Positions 34,365 through 44,208 of a stretch of 64,000 nt of DNA are shown here, piece after piece. How positions within the stretch are numbered: the first letter of the stretch is position 1; every line of letters starts with the position of its first letter. The stretch is from Planctomycetota bacterium (GTDB taxonomy: Bacteria; Planctomycetota; B15-G4; SIAN01). The position numbers and the translations under genes are program-made. Below the pieces are notes generated by a model. The model had not been told where the DNA came from. It was given only the letters and a program-made list of their open reading frames with translations, and searched no databases. The stretch covers positions 62,001 through 126,000 of the forward strand of contig JANQQL010000009.1 in NCBI GenBank assembly GCA_028289345.1, in the 5' to 3' direction.

Positions 34365-37300
34365 TCACGCGGCCTGGCGAACTCGTCCTCGGATCGAACG
34401 CAAAGAACGGCTCGCCGACAAGACCAAGCGGAAGAACGTCGGGACGACCAGCAGCGTGAACAGAGTCGACGCGATCAGCCCCCCGACCACCACGCTGCCC
34501 AACCCTCGATACAGCTCGCTCCCTGCCCCGGGGAACAACACCAGCGGGAGCATTCCCAACACGGAGGTTGCGGTCGACATGAAGATCGGCCGCACTCGAG
34601 TGCGCACGGCTTCGATGACGGCCGCTCCGGGTTCGAACTCCTCCTCTCGCATGAAGCGCAATCCCTGATGAACGATCAAGATGGCATTGTTGACCACCGT
34701 GCCCACCAGGATCACGAAGCCCAGCATGGTCAGCACGTCCATGGAATGGCCGGTGATCTCATGCACGGCTCGAAGGCCGAGGATTCCTCCCACCGCCGCG
34801 AGGGGCACCGAGAGCAGGATGACGAGAGGGAAGAGAAAACTCTCGAACAGCGCCGAAAGCAGTAGGTAGGTCAAGATCACGGCCAGGACGAAGTTCCACT
34901 GCAGCGCAGTGCGGGTGGTGCGCAGTTTGTCGGCGGTTCCCGAGTACACCAGGCTGACGTCGTCGGCGATGGCGCCCGCGGCGCGCAGCTCCGGAACCAC
35001 TTCGTTCTCGAGGCGATCCATGGCCAGCGACAGCTCGATTCCCGGCGGTGGCGGAATGCTGAGCTTCACCGCCCGCCGCTCTTCCATGTGCCGGATCTCG
35101 TTCGGTGCGGTCGTCTCGATCAGGCGCGCCACGGAAGCAAGGGGAACCTGCGTTCCCGAGGGAGTGAACAGCGGAGTTTCCTCGAGCGGCCCGCGGTACT
35201 GCTCTCCCTTCGGCACCGGGACCAGCTTCACGTCGAGGGTTTCTCCTTCATGGCGGTAGTCACTCACGATGGCCCCGTCCACCATGCTTCGCACCATGAA
35301 GCCAAGGTCCTCCACCATAAGGTCGAGTTCCGAGGTCCGCGCATCGTCGGGAACGATTCGAATCTCCGGCCCCCCCAGATGGAAATTCGAGGGTTCGGGT
35401 CTCGGTGGCCCAAACTCAGCCATGAGACGTCCCATCAGACCCAGCGCCGAGGACTGGATCTCGCCAAAGTCGTTGCCGGTGACCTCCAAGTCGATGGTGT
35501 TGCTTTCCGACAGACCCCGTTCGAACAGAGAGCTTTGCATGGCGAATGCAAGAACCCCGGGGACCTGGGAAGCCGCTCGCTGGAACAAGTCTTTGAGGGG
35601 CGTCACGTTGTTGTCGTCGGCACTTCTTCCGCCCATGAACACCGACTTTCCGCGAGCCACGAAGAAGAAGTTCGTAATCGCCGGGATCGGGTCTTCGCCC
35701 CGGTACCAGGGCGGAAACTTGAGCTCTGGCGAGAGTTGATCGCTGGAATCCACCTGCCAGTAGGGAGCAAGCGTCCGCTCCACGGTCTTGCCCATGGAGA
35801 CCAGCTCGTCGGCGTTGTAGCCGGGCGGCGGAATCAAGAAGCCGATGACCAGGTTCTGGTTTCCCTGCGGCAAGTAGGACATCGGCGGCAGGAACATCCA
35901 CGACACCAGCAGCGCAGCTCCCGTCAGCCCCACCACGGTCGCCACTTGCCGCCAGACCCGGCGATTCAACCAGCCGACCAGACCCGCCACCCGATCGCGG
36001 AACGCCACGCCGAAGCGCTCCAGTCCCCCGCGCGGCTTGCCGGAAATCCGCGGCTTGCTTCGAGAGCCGGTTCGCGCCGCGGCCATCGGAATGAACAACA
36101 CGGAAATGAACAGGGACAGGAGCACGGCCGCGCTGATGGCGAGGGCGATGTCGCGAAACAACTGTCCGGCTTCTTGCTCGACGAACACCACGGGAACGAA
36201 CACGGCGAGGGTGGTCAGCGTCGACGCCAGCACGGCGCCCCACACTTCCTTGCAGCCATCCAACGCTGCCGCTCGCGCCGACTTCCCCAGCTGCCGGTGA
36301 CGATAGATGTTCTCCAGCACGACGATGGAGTTGTCAACCACCATGCCGACGGCAAACGCGAGTCCCGCGAGGCTCACGACATTCAGGTTGCGCCCGAGCA
36401 GGGTGAGGGCAAGGAACGAGCCGATCACACTGATCGGAATCGCCAGAGCCACCACCAAAGTACTCGAGACGCTCCGGAGGAACACGAAAAGCACAGCGGC
36501 GGCAAGAAGCCCCCCGATCCACAGATTCTGCAACACCAGGTCGATGGCGTGAAAGATGTAGTCGGTTTGGTCGTAAACCTTCTCCAGGCGAAGCCCCCGA
36601 GGCGCCAGCAGCTCACCGTTGGCTTCGACCAGCGCGTCTTCCAGCGCTGCCATGACCTCGATGATGTTCGTGCCGCTCTCTTTCTGAGCGTTCACCGCAA
36701 TGGTCGGCGCTCCGAAGGAACGCACGACCATGTTCTGCTTCTTGTACCCGAACACCGCGGACCCGACATCGGCGAGGGTCACTGGCTGACCATCGCGCCG
36801 CGCGAGAACCAGACGGTTCAGGTCTTCCAAATCGTCGAACTTGCCCACGGTTCGCACCGAAGATGCGGTCTTGCCTCGATCCAACGTCCCGGCGGAAATG
36901 TCCACGTTGCGCGCTCGGACGGCATTGCGGACATCCATCAACGTGAGTTCCCGAGCCGCGAGCTTGTGGGGATCCACGCGCACATGAACTTCTTGTTCGA
37001 CCCCGCCGACGACACCCACCGAGGCGACCCCGGCGGCCCGTTCCAGGACGGGTTTGACCTTCTGGTCGATCAAGGTCTTCAGGAAAGGCAGGTCTTCCGC
37101 GTCGTAAAGAGAGTCATCCTCACGACGGAGAACCATCCAAGCGATGGCATTGGCGCCCTCGGTCTCCCCGGCACTGATCACTGGCTCGTCCACGTTGTCC
37201 GGATAGGACGGCACCTGACGAAGCTTCTCACTGACGTCGAGGAGGGCGCGGGAAGTCTCAGTGCCCACCCGGAACTCGAGCTGCACGGTGGCAGTGCCTT

Positions 37301-37556
37301 CGACCGCGGTCGAGGTCATGCGTTCGAGTCCCTGGAGACTCTTGAGCATCTCCTCCTGCTCGTTGACGATCTCCTGTTCCACTTCTTGGGGAGATGCGCC
37401 TTCCCAACGAGTCGATACGGTGACCAGCGGTTGGTCGACGTCGGGAGTGAGCTGGACCGGCAGGCGGACCAGCGCCAGCACGCCGAACAACACCAGCACG
37501 ATCACGCCCACCAGGACCGTGACCGGTTTGTGGACCGCGAATCCGATCGGGTTCAC
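34365..37556 (-). CDS. RND-family efflux transporter, inner-membrane pump (HAE1/AcrB type)
   Basis: A 1063-residue pump with the full RND duplication: transmembrane helix 1 near the N-terminus (VTVLVGVIVLVLFGVLALV), porter domains from LPVQLTPDVD, then helices 2-6, a second porter domain and helices 8-12. The proton-relay Asp is in GMVVDNSIVVLENIYRH. The C-terminal half has GFVILVGTVVNNAILIVHQG, the second repeat of the same motif, with Asn in place of Asp. Sequence type fits hydrophobe/amphiphile exporters rather than metal pumps. Expected to work as a trimer with the adaptor encoded just upstream (4-bp overlap) and an outer-membrane channel not found here. Confidence 0.93.
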   Translation of the reverse strand: MNPIGFAVHKPVTVLVGVIVLVLFGVLALVRLPVQLTPDVDQPLVTVSTRWEGASPQEVEQEIVNEQEEMLKSLQGLERMTSTAVEGTATVQLEFRVGTETSRALLDVSEKLRQVPSYPDNVDEPVISAGETEGANAIAWMVLRREDDSLYDAEDLPFLKTLIDQKVKPVLERAAGVASVGVVGGVEQEVHVRVDPHKLAARELTLMDVRNAVRARNVDISAGTLDRGKTASSVRTVGKFDDLEDLNRLVLARRDGQPVTLADVGSAVFGYKKQNMVVRSFGAPTIAVNAQKESGTNIIEVMAALEDALVEANGELLAPRGLRLEKVYDQTDYIFHAIDLVLQNLWIGGLLAAAVLFVFLRSVSSTLVVALAIPISVIGSFLALTLLGRNLNVVSLAGLAFAVGMVVDNSIVVLENIYRHRQLGKSARAAALDGCKEVWGAVLASTLTTLAVFVPVVFVEQEAGQLFRDIALAISAAVLLSLFISVLFIPMAAARTGSRSKPRISGKPRGGLERFGVAFRDRVAGLVGWLNRRVWRQVATVVGLTGAALLVSWMFLPPMSYLPQGNQNLVIGFLIPPPGYNADELVSMGKTVERTLAPYWQVDSSDQLSPELKFPPWYRGEDPIPAITNFFFVARGKSVFMGGRSADDNNVTPLKDLFQRAASQVPGVLAFAMQSSLFERGLSESNTIDLEVTGNDFGEIQSSALGLMGRLMAEFGPPRPEPSNFHLGGPEIRIVPDDARTSELDLMVEDLGFMVRSMVDGAIVSDYRHEGETLDVKLVPVPKGEQYRGPLEETPLFTPSGTQVPLASVARLIETTAPNEIRHMEERRAVKLSIPPPPGIELSLAMDRLENEVVPELRAAGAIADDVSLVYSGTADKLRTTRTALQWNFVLAVILTYLLLSALFESFLFPLVILLSVPLAAVGGILGLRAVHEITGHSMDVLTMLGFVILVGTVVNNAILIVHQGLRFMREEEFEPGAAVIEAVRTRVRPIFMSTATSVLGMLPLVLFPGAGSELYRGLGSVVVGGLIASTLFTLLVVPTFFRLVLSASRSLRSIRGRVRQAA

Positions 37557-38803
37557 GGGGATGACGGCCTTTGCGGTGCCCCGCTCGGAGGCTCCGGCGT
37601 CAGAATCTCGACGTCCTGTCCTGGTCGCAACCTCTCATTCCCCCGCACCACCACCACATCCGATTCCGTCAAATCACCGCGCACTTCGACCCGGGCACCT
37701 TCGGATCGCCCCGGCTCAACTTCAACCCGCAGTGCTTTTCCTTCCCGGACCACAAAGACCACCACGCCGGAAGGGGTGCGAATGAGAGCGTCCCGTGGGA
37801 TCCCCAAAGAGTCTCCTCCTGCCGGCAAGTCGATCTCCACCCGGGCCGACATCCCGGGCAACAAACGGAAGTCATCGTTCTGCAATCGGATGCGCACTGG
37901 AAAGGTCCGAGCGCGAGAGTCCGCGCGAGGGATCACTCGGTGCAATGCCCCCTGGAGCACCGTGTCCGGGAGTGCATCGAAGAAAACCCGTGCCATGCCG
38001 TCCGCGGCCACGGAGTCGATCGCGGTTTCCGGAACGGCCGCCTCGACGTCGATGGGATTCCATTGCACCAGGGAGATCATGGCGTCGCCCGTCGACACAA
38101 AGTGTCCTTGTTCGACCAGGCGCTCGGTCACCACCCCGGCAAACGGGGCGAACAGCTGCGTCTTCTCCAGCTCGTCCTCGATTTCGGCGAGTTCCGCTTG
38201 TCGCACGGCCACCTGGGCCGCAGCACGCGCGATCACCTCGTCGCGCGGTCCGGCAACCGCCTGGTCGTATCGAGCTCGGCGCAACTCGACCTGCGCCGTC
38301 CATCGATCGGCGGCAGCTTCCGCCGCGGTGAACTCTCGGTCCGAGACCACGCTTTCTTCGCGCAGCTCACGGAGTCGTTCGACCTCACGCACGGCGTCGT
38401 CACGCAATGCCTTGGCCTCTTCCCAATCCGCCTTGGCCGCCCGCACATCTTCCTCGCGGCTGCCATTGCGAAACTCCTGAAGCTGTTGTTCCGCGAGTTG
38501 GAGTTCGGCGAGGGCTCGCTGCTTGCGGATCTGGCGGACTCGGGTTTCCAGTCGGATGAGCGGCTGCCCCTGCTCGACCTTGTCTCCTTCCTCGACCAAA
38601 ACCGACTCGACGGTCCCGCTGGTGCGAGCGCCCAGCCGACTTTCACGAAGCGGGATCACTTGCCCCAGCGCCAAGAAGGTGGGCTGCACTTCCCAGGCGG
38701 TGACGGGACTCACCGTCACCTTGGGCTTGGAGGGTGGCCCTTGGGCATGCACTCGACACGTCAGCATCGTGGCAGCCGCCAAGAAAGGCAGAATTCTCAA
38801 CAT
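37553..38803 (-). CDS. RND efflux periplasmic adaptor (membrane fusion protein)
   Basis: A 416-residue MFP with a signal peptide (LRILPFLAAATMLTCRVHA). The lipoyl/hairpin region begins SRLGARTSGTVESVLVEEGDKVEQGQPL, and the long coiled-coil hairpin spans about residues 95-210 (VRQIRKQRALAELQLAEQQL...EDELEKTQLFAPFAG). The beta-barrel and membrane-proximal domains follow, with PGMSARVEIDLP near the end. ATG 38803 was chosen because the signal peptide starts there; the frame is open to 38920. It precedes and overlaps the pump gene by 4 bp. Confidence 0.92.
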   Translation of the reverse strand: MLRILPFLAAATMLTCRVHAQGPPSKPKVTVSPVTAWEVQPTFLALGQVIPLRESRLGARTSGTVESVLVEEGDKVEQGQPLIRLETRVRQIRKQRALAELQLAEQQLQEFRNGSREEDVRAAKADWEEAKALRDDAVREVERLRELREESVVSDREFTAAEAAADRWTAQVELRRARYDQAVAGPRDEVIARAAAQVAVRQAELAEIEDELEKTQLFAPFAGVVTERLVEQGHFVSTGDAMISLVQWNPIDVEAAVPETAIDSVAADGMARVFFDALPDTVLQGALHRVIPRADSRARTFPVRIRLQNDDFRLLPGMSARVEIDLPAGGDSLGIPRDALIRTPSGVVVFVVREGKALRVEVEPGRSEGARVEVRGDLTESDVVVVRGNERLRPGQDVEILTPEPPSGAPQRPSSP

Positions 38804-39186
38804 CCTTGGGTCTCCGGAGTTCGACCACAAGAGGAGGGGGCGGTCGACTCTGCTTCCCAGTTCGCGGCTTCGAATACAACCGTCACAAGGATTCTGGATC
38901 CCGGCAGTGGTCGCGGCCATTTCCGCGTGAGAGGATCCGCACTCGTGCGCCGCTCAGAAACAAGGCCGCACATTGTAGCGGTTCCTGGAATCCGCTCAGG
39001 TGAAGTTCTGGTCAGGAGTCGACCTCGCAATGCGCGGGACAAGCCCGTACCCCGCATCGCATCGAGTTCGTTGTCATCCGGTGCCGCGGAGAACACCCGG
39101 GACTTGCTGTTCCTTGGCACCATCCCCTCCGCAACCTTCCCTCACCGGGCTGTGGCATGGGTCCCGGGACCCGCCACGACTCTCTG
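38804..39186. other. Intergenic region upstream of RND adaptor
   Basis: About 380 bp. Short open frames occur, but none has a start site, length or composition supporting a gene. It probably contains the promoter for the minus-strand efflux genes, and the 3' side of the racemase gene. Confidence 0.45.
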
Positions 39187-39933
39187 TCATCCACGTGGCA
39201 ACGGTTCCCCTTCGCGCAACCAGCCTTGCGCGATCGGCAACGGCTGATCGTCGAGTGCCCGATGAACCGCATGCTTCGCAAGGAGTCGGGTCGAATCGAG
39301 AATCGGCAGCGGCGAGTTATCCGCGTGGATGATCAGCGGGATCTCGGTACAGCCCAAGATGACACACTCAGCGCCCGCCGAACGAAGTTCTTCGATGGCC
39401 TGAACGAACTCCCGGGTGGTTTCCTCACGAAAAACACCCTGACACAGCTCCTCGAAGATCGCCTCATTCAAGCGCCGGCGAACGGCCTCCCCGGGAATCA
39501 ACCTCTGCCAACCTCGGGACTGGATGGCCTGCTCGTAGACCGATCCCGTCATGGTCCACTTCGTCCCCAACAGCCCGACTTTGCTCCAGCCTTGACTCCT
39601 GATCTCGTCACAAACGACATCGGCGATATGGAGACCGGGGATTGGAAGGTTGTCGATGATCTCGTCCAGCACGAGGTGCGCGGTGTTGTCCGGACAAACG
39701 AAGAACTCAGCCCCCGCATCCGCAACCAGTTGCACCCCTCGAGCCAAGTGTCGGCCGACCGTTTCCGAGTCTCCGGACTCCCACGCCTCCATACTCCACC
39801 CCATCGGAAGGGCGCTCACCACCACCGGAGGGTGTCGGTGAGGGCCCAGGCGCGCGGCGCCCTCGCGACACGCCGTCAGAAAACACAGGGCGCCACCCTC
39901 GGAACTATGCGCGGCAATACCGATCGTCTTCAT
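39187..39933 (-). CDS. Aspartate/glutamate racemase-family protein
   Basis: A 248-residue protein of the Asp/Glu racemase superfamily (two alpha/beta lobes). Features are MKTIGIAAHSSEGGALCF, the first active-site loop FFVCPDNTAHLV, VGLLGTKWTM, and the second active-site loop VILGCTEIPL with its catalytic Cys. In classic members the first loop is CNTAH; here an Asp sits at that Cys position and a Cys lies two residues earlier. This CPDNTAH form occurs in a broad amino-acid racemase subgroup. Substrate is unclear. ATG has GGAG 9 nt upstream. Confidence 0.85.
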   Translation of the reverse strand: MKTIGIAAHSSEGGALCFLTACREGAARLGPHRHPPVVVSALPMGWSMEAWESGDSETVGRHLARGVQLVADAGAEFFVCPDNTAHLVLDEIIDNLPIPGLHIADVVCDEIRSQGWSKVGLLGTKWTMTGSVYEQAIQSRGWQRLIPGEAVRRRLNEAIFEELCQGVFREETTREFVQAIEELRSAGAECVILGCTEIPLIIHADNSPLPILDSTRLLAKHAVHRALDDQPLPIAQGWLREGEPLPRG

Positions 39934-40048
39934 CCATGGGGCTCCAGAAGCGGGAGGCGTTGGTTCGAGAGATCACAATCCGGCGTCATACGGTACCGCG
40001 GCAACTTTGTCTGTCATGCGATGAGGATGCGAGTCCACCACCGGCTTG

Positions 40049-40651
40049 CTAGACCGATTCCAACGGTGCCCAGCGCAGCGTCAGGGTTTCGCCCGGTCGG
40101 TAGTCGATCACTCGAAACTTGACGAGCATTCGGCGGTCATCGGGCACTCCCTGGATCTTGTAGCGGAGCAGGTACACGTGACCGACCTGGGGGACGAAGC
40201 AGCGCACGCGTTCGGGAGGAAGAGAGTTGAAGATGGCCTGGCCCTCTCGGAATCGGTAGGTGCGCCGAATGGGTCCGCGATAGGACACTTGCCCGTCTTT
40301 GAGGAACAGAGTGTGAAAGATGCTCAAAGGCGGTTTGGGGGAACGGTCGCTCGGCATCTCCGCCCCTTCCACCACGGGATCTCCCAGGTCAACGATCTCG
40401 ATGAGCTGGTTTTCGACATAGCCGTAGGTGACGCAATCCCGATCCAAAATGTCAAAGGTGATCTGAGTGTCGTCGAGAATCAGTTCCCCGTCCTCGATTC
40501 GCGCCGCGTGGGTTCCCGTCGAGAAACTGAAGGAAGACAGCAAGTCATCGCTGGCATAGAGGGTCACCAACGAAGAAGTCGGCCCCTCTTCCTGGACAGG
40601 AACGAAGCTCAACACGGGAACGAGAGAAGCGACCAAGACAAAGCGAAGCAT
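40049..40651 (-). CDS. Exported protein of unknown function
   Basis: A 200-residue protein with a signal peptide (LRFVLVASLVPVLSFVPVQ) and no further membrane segment. The mature part is beta-rich without recognisable motifs. It does not look like an enzyme I can name. ATG 40651 has GGAGA 6 nt upstream; the frame runs on to 40825 through the MITE-like element, which is not coding. The stop codon lies next to CTAGCAAG, which faintly resembles that element's terminus. Confidence 0.6.
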   Translation of the reverse strand: MLRFVLVASLVPVLSFVPVQEEGPTSSLVTLYASDDLLSSFSFSTGTHAARIEDGELILDDTQITFDILDRDCVTYGYVENQLIEIVDLGDPVVEGAEMPSDRSPKPPLSIFHTLFLKDGQVSYRGPIRRTYRFREGQAIFNSLPPERVRCFVPQVGHVYLLRYKIQGVPDDRRMLVKFRVIDYRPGETLTLRWAPLESV

Positions 40652-40686
40652 GGCGGTCTCCACAGGGATCAAAGCGTCGACAGATC

Positions 40687-40852
40687 CTAGCAGGCGGCTG
40701 AAAAAGTCATTCGGCGCCCGATCGGACCTTTTCGCTTCCGTCTTCGTCCTCGAATCCTTGACGAATCCACCGATTCGCCGGCGGTTCGAATCCTCGTCGG
40801 AAACGAGACTCTCTCGGTCGGCCATCCGAGACCTGTTTCAACGGCCTGCTAG
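40687..40852. mobile_element. MITE-like element with terminal inverted repeats
   Basis: A 166-bp noncoding segment beginning CTAGCAGGCGGCTGAAAAAG and ending with the reverse complement of CTAGCAGGCCGTTGAAACAG. The termini share the first nine bases exactly and most of the next ten. The interior contains a GAATC-rich palindromic core, CGAATC-CACC-GATTCG. A 21-bp interior block recurs at 60136 and a terminus-like sequence recurs at 50287. No transposase is nearby, so mobilisation would have to be in trans. No target-site duplication was established. Confidence 0.55.
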
Positions 40853-40898
40853 ACGACGCTCGACTCCTGAGAATTCCCGCCATCTCCCCCCGGACGGG

Positions 40899-43877
40899 TC
40901 AGCGCCGCTTCGAACTCCGTTCCGCCACCTCGACTTCCGCGATTCGCACCAAACCGCCGGCGGCCGGAGTGCTCGGCCTCAGGCGCAGTTCGCGCACTTT
41001 GACGGGGGAAAAGTCCAGGTAGACCCAACTGGGAGCGGAAGTCTTGCGCGGTCCCCGTTCGGGAGACCAGCCGAACTGAACATCCAAATTGGCGACCTTG
41101 GACCAGTTGCGCCCCGAGCGCTTCTCCACGATCCACTCTTCGGGCCAGGTCCACTCTCCCTCGATCTCTGGAGACGCGGGGAACAACAAGACGCCGCGCA
41201 GATTGGACTGGTACTTGTCCCAGCTCAAGGTGATCTCTCCTGACGGAATGATCTGGGACTCGCCCTCGCGATCTCGGTCGGTCAGGAACTTCGCTCCGTA
41301 GCTTCCGTGCAGCTGAATCTGCGGTTTGTCGTCCACTGGCGCGCGAGAGCCCGGGACGTGGCGCAACTGCTCTCCCCCCAAGAAAAAGCCGGGTGCTGCC
41401 CCACTCAAGTAAGCGTGGAACTGCGGGAAGTATTCGTTCGTGGTGAGCTGGGCAGAAAACTCGTGCCAGCCTTCCTCGAGGTAGTAGGACTCGAATCGAG
41501 ACTCCCACTGGGGAGCCGCGAACTCCTTCCCGGCGCAGGAAATGCTGCCTTCCAGAGTCGAGTAGAGGTGTAGCTCGTAGAAGCCTTCCAGCGGAGCATG
41601 AAACTCCCCTTGCAGCTCCAGTTTGGTCCCCTCCGGCCAACCCTCGCGAGAACAGACGTCCGCAAAACTTGAAGAGGTCGCCCCCGCGAGACTGGTCAAT
41701 GAGAACGACTCTTTGTCGCCGTTCGGCAAGACCGCAATTCCCGCGACACCCGGCAACGACCATTGAGCTGGCTTCAGCGCTCGCTGTTTCGCGGGATCTT
41801 GCACCCAAACCTCGCGACGACGGCTTCGCACCCGACGGTCCTCCGCACCCACCGCGCGCACGTGGAGGAAGGACTTCCCAGGTCCCAGCATGTCGCTCGA
41901 AACGATCGCCAGGAACTCGCCGTTGGTGGGCGTCGCGTCGCGCAAGTAGCGCTCGCCTTGATAGACCTCGACCTTCTGAGCACCGGACGCCGTTCCCTTC
42001 AGGGCCACGCCTTCGCCCAGGCGTACGGGTTCGATTTCCTCGAGGTGGACCAAACTCTGGTGATTGCGAATCTCGATCTGAGCCTGAGCAAAGGCACGAT
42101 GCTCCAACAAGCTGCTGTCCACCGTGACCAGGCGAAAGTCATGGAATCCGTCATCCAGATCCCGGGTGTCGATCTTCAGCGGACGATCGGCGAAGGCCTC
42201 CGCCACTTGCCAGCCATCGATCCAAGCCTCCACGGTTTCCGCTCGAGACGTGGTCTCCCCGGCATCCGGCAGCACTTTCAGGCTCACCTCTCCCGACCAA
42301 GGTCCTTCGGGCCAAGACGAAGGAACGGTGGTGATCGGCGCGAACGGCTTCACCAGAGGGTCTCCGACGACCAGCAGCGTGTAGGGCGAAGACACACTCT
42401 GATAGAACGATTCCGCAAGGGACGAACCATCGAAGTAGTGACAATGCAGGAAGGGAGCGGGAAACGATGTCATGGAACTCGAGACCACTCCGCCGCTACT
42501 TCCCACCGCTCCGTGACGAAAGAACTCGCTGATCTTGGTTTCGTCCTTCGCCCAGTACGCGCAGCCCCAGCTCGTCGCATTCTCGACCAGCGCTCCTGGA
42601 ACCATGGTGCTCTTGGAAGTGGACCAATCAAAGTCCGCGGTCCCGATCACCGCGCCCAGAACGTCCTTCTTCTGCAACGGCAGGACCCCGTCTTGGTTCC
42701 CTTCCCCTTCCGTCAAGATCTGTGCTTTGCGACTCCTCGTTCGCATTTCTTCGAGGAACGGTTCGAACATCAGCTGACGTCCCCGCGAACGCATGTCCGA
42801 GTTCTTCATCAGGTACACGGTCCCGCCAGGACGAGTCCCATCCAACTCCGACGAAGTTTCGAGCACCGAGAGAATCTCGGGGACCGAATTCCCGCGTACC
42901 CCGGTGTAACCCAAGAGCGTCGAGAGGTAGTACCCGCCATCATCCAAACGACTGGCATCCCACACGGAGGCGCGCTGAGGCGTTTCCGACTGCCCCCAGA
43001 CGGCGCCGGTCCGGAAGCCATGGCTGGGATACCGGCGAGGCTCACGCTGTTTCATTTTTCCCACGAGCTGAGCAAAACGAGATTCGGATCGCAGCCCGGC
43101 GAGGTCCGGGTCGTTGGTCGTGTGGAAGGAATGGGACCAACCCGCTCCCACCGCCCGCTCCAAGGAATCCAGCGCTTGGGATTTCAAGCCGAGCAGAGAT
43201 TGCACGCAGGCCATGTCGTACCAGACTCCGCCGTCTTCTCGATAGGTCTGGACGAGTTCCTGAAAGCTCTTCAACGCCGCCGCGAAGTTCTTCTGCTGGT
43301 AGTAGGCGTCCTGGGCTTCCTGTCGGAGCGCAGCCTCCGCCTCGTTCATCGGGCGAGCGGCCTCTCCTTCCATGGAGATCCCTCCACGGAAGTAGGCGTT
43401 GGCGTGACGTCGCACCCATTCGGCTCGTCCTTGAACCACGGCGGAGGCGAAATAGGTCACCCCGGTCAACGACGCCATGTCTTGGGTGAACGGTCGCAAG
43501 ACGTGATCATTGGCCAGCTCGGTGATGTTGATGATGTATGGGAATCCGGGTGCGTAGGTGATGACGTCGATCTCGTTCAGGAGCTTTTGAGCATCCAGGT
43601 AGTCGAGAATCGGAACCAGAATGGATTCTTTGCACTCCGTCAGAGTCATCGCCGCCTGTCCCGGGTAGTAGTAGTCGGGAACCCCCGGCAGGTAGACCAT
43701 GTGGCTATCCGGAATCGAGCGAAGTCGCTGGTACTCGTGAGCCACGCGTAGCGAAACCGGAGATCGAGAGTTGACGACCACCAAGGTTCGCTCCGGCCCT
43801 CCGCCCGCTCGCGCAGAAACGTGACCGACGGCGAACCAGATCCCGAGAAAAAGCAAAGCGGCTTTCGTCCGACTCAT
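40899..43877 (-). CDS. TIGR03790-family exported protein with internal TPRs and C-terminal PA14-like domain
   Basis: A 992-residue exported protein (signal AALLFLGIWFAVGHVSARA). The N-terminal part has the TIGR03790 pattern ERTLVVVNSRSPVSLRVAHEY, YLPGVPDYYYPGQ and YAPGFPY, and later VIGTADFDWS, TSWGCAYWA and LVVGDPLVKPFAP. A TPR-like insert (NFAAALKSFQELVQTYREDG...ALDSLERAVGAGW) occupies residues about 225-285. After residue 560, Ig-like and PA14-like beta domains follow (GFYELHLYSTLEGSISC; LDVQFGWSPERGPRK), ending in a discoidin-like segment. TIGR03790 proteins are widespread in Planctomycetota and Verrucomicrobiota; their role is not known. A surface or extracellular location is likely. Confidence 0.8.
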   Translation of the reverse strand: MSRTKAALLFLGIWFAVGHVSARAGGGPERTLVVVNSRSPVSLRVAHEYQRLRSIPDSHMVYLPGVPDYYYPGQAAMTLTECKESILVPILDYLDAQKLLNEIDVITYAPGFPYIINITELANDHVLRPFTQDMASLTGVTYFASAVVQGRAEWVRRHANAYFRGGISMEGEAARPMNEAEAALRQEAQDAYYQQKNFAAALKSFQELVQTYREDGGVWYDMACVQSLLGLKSQALDSLERAVGAGWSHSFHTTNDPDLAGLRSESRFAQLVGKMKQREPRRYPSHGFRTGAVWGQSETPQRASVWDASRLDDGGYYLSTLLGYTGVRGNSVPEILSVLETSSELDGTRPGGTVYLMKNSDMRSRGRQLMFEPFLEEMRTRSRKAQILTEGEGNQDGVLPLQKKDVLGAVIGTADFDWSTSKSTMVPGALVENATSWGCAYWAKDETKISEFFRHGAVGSSGGVVSSSMTSFPAPFLHCHYFDGSSLAESFYQSVSSPYTLLVVGDPLVKPFAPITTVPSSWPEGPWSGEVSLKVLPDAGETTSRAETVEAWIDGWQVAEAFADRPLKIDTRDLDDGFHDFRLVTVDSSLLEHRAFAQAQIEIRNHQSLVHLEEIEPVRLGEGVALKGTASGAQKVEVYQGERYLRDATPTNGEFLAIVSSDMLGPGKSFLHVRAVGAEDRRVRSRRREVWVQDPAKQRALKPAQWSLPGVAGIAVLPNGDKESFSLTSLAGATSSSFADVCSREGWPEGTKLELQGEFHAPLEGFYELHLYSTLEGSISCAGKEFAAPQWESRFESYYLEEGWHEFSAQLTTNEYFPQFHAYLSGAAPGFFLGGEQLRHVPGSRAPVDDKPQIQLHGSYGAKFLTDRDREGESQIIPSGEITLSWDKYQSNLRGVLLFPASPEIEGEWTWPEEWIVEKRSGRNWSKVANLDVQFGWSPERGPRKTSAPSWVYLDFSPVKVRELRLRPSTPAAGGLVRIAEVEVAERSSKRR

Positions 43878-44208
43878 GACTGGCCCCTCACTGGTTCCCC
43901 ATGGCCAAGCTCTGGACACTCCAAGAAGGAGCCCCGCTACGGCTTCACCGCGAGAGCAAAGCCGAGCGGAGCTGGTTGCGGCGAGGATCGGTCCCACGCC
44001 CTCACCGCCACCCCCCTCTCAGCACAGAGTGTTCCACTCTCGGCTTTCTCTGAGGAAGTGTTGGGAAAAAAAGGCTCCCCCTGCGATCGATCTCGAGTGC
44101 AAGGAGTCGACTGCTCGGGTGACCTGGGAAGCCGTTACGATCCCGTGACGTTTCATGAAACGAAGGCGTCACAGGGCCCCGGCCGTTGTGAGTCGAGTGG
44201 TGACCGGG
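43878..44208. other. Intergenic region, no gene seen
   Basis: About 330 bp between two minus-strand genes (TIGR03790 start and TldE stop). No supported reading frame, RNA gene or clear terminator was found. It likely carries the promoter of the TIGR03790 gene. Confidence 0.45.

Noticed and set aside
35088..38480. 1130-codon plus-strand ORF opposite the RND pump and adaptor
   Set aside because: Antisense to well-conserved transporter genes; amino-acid composition (His, Arg, Gln rich) is that of a shadow frame.
40783..40800. GGTTCGAATCC as a tRNA T-loop
   Set aside because: No acceptor or anticodon arms around it; it is part of the repeat element. Similar strings at 29323 and 52627 are inside coding genes.
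41763..43751. 662-codon plus-strand ORF opposite the TIGR03790 gene
   Set aside because: No recognisable domain; the opposite strand encodes the conserved protein.
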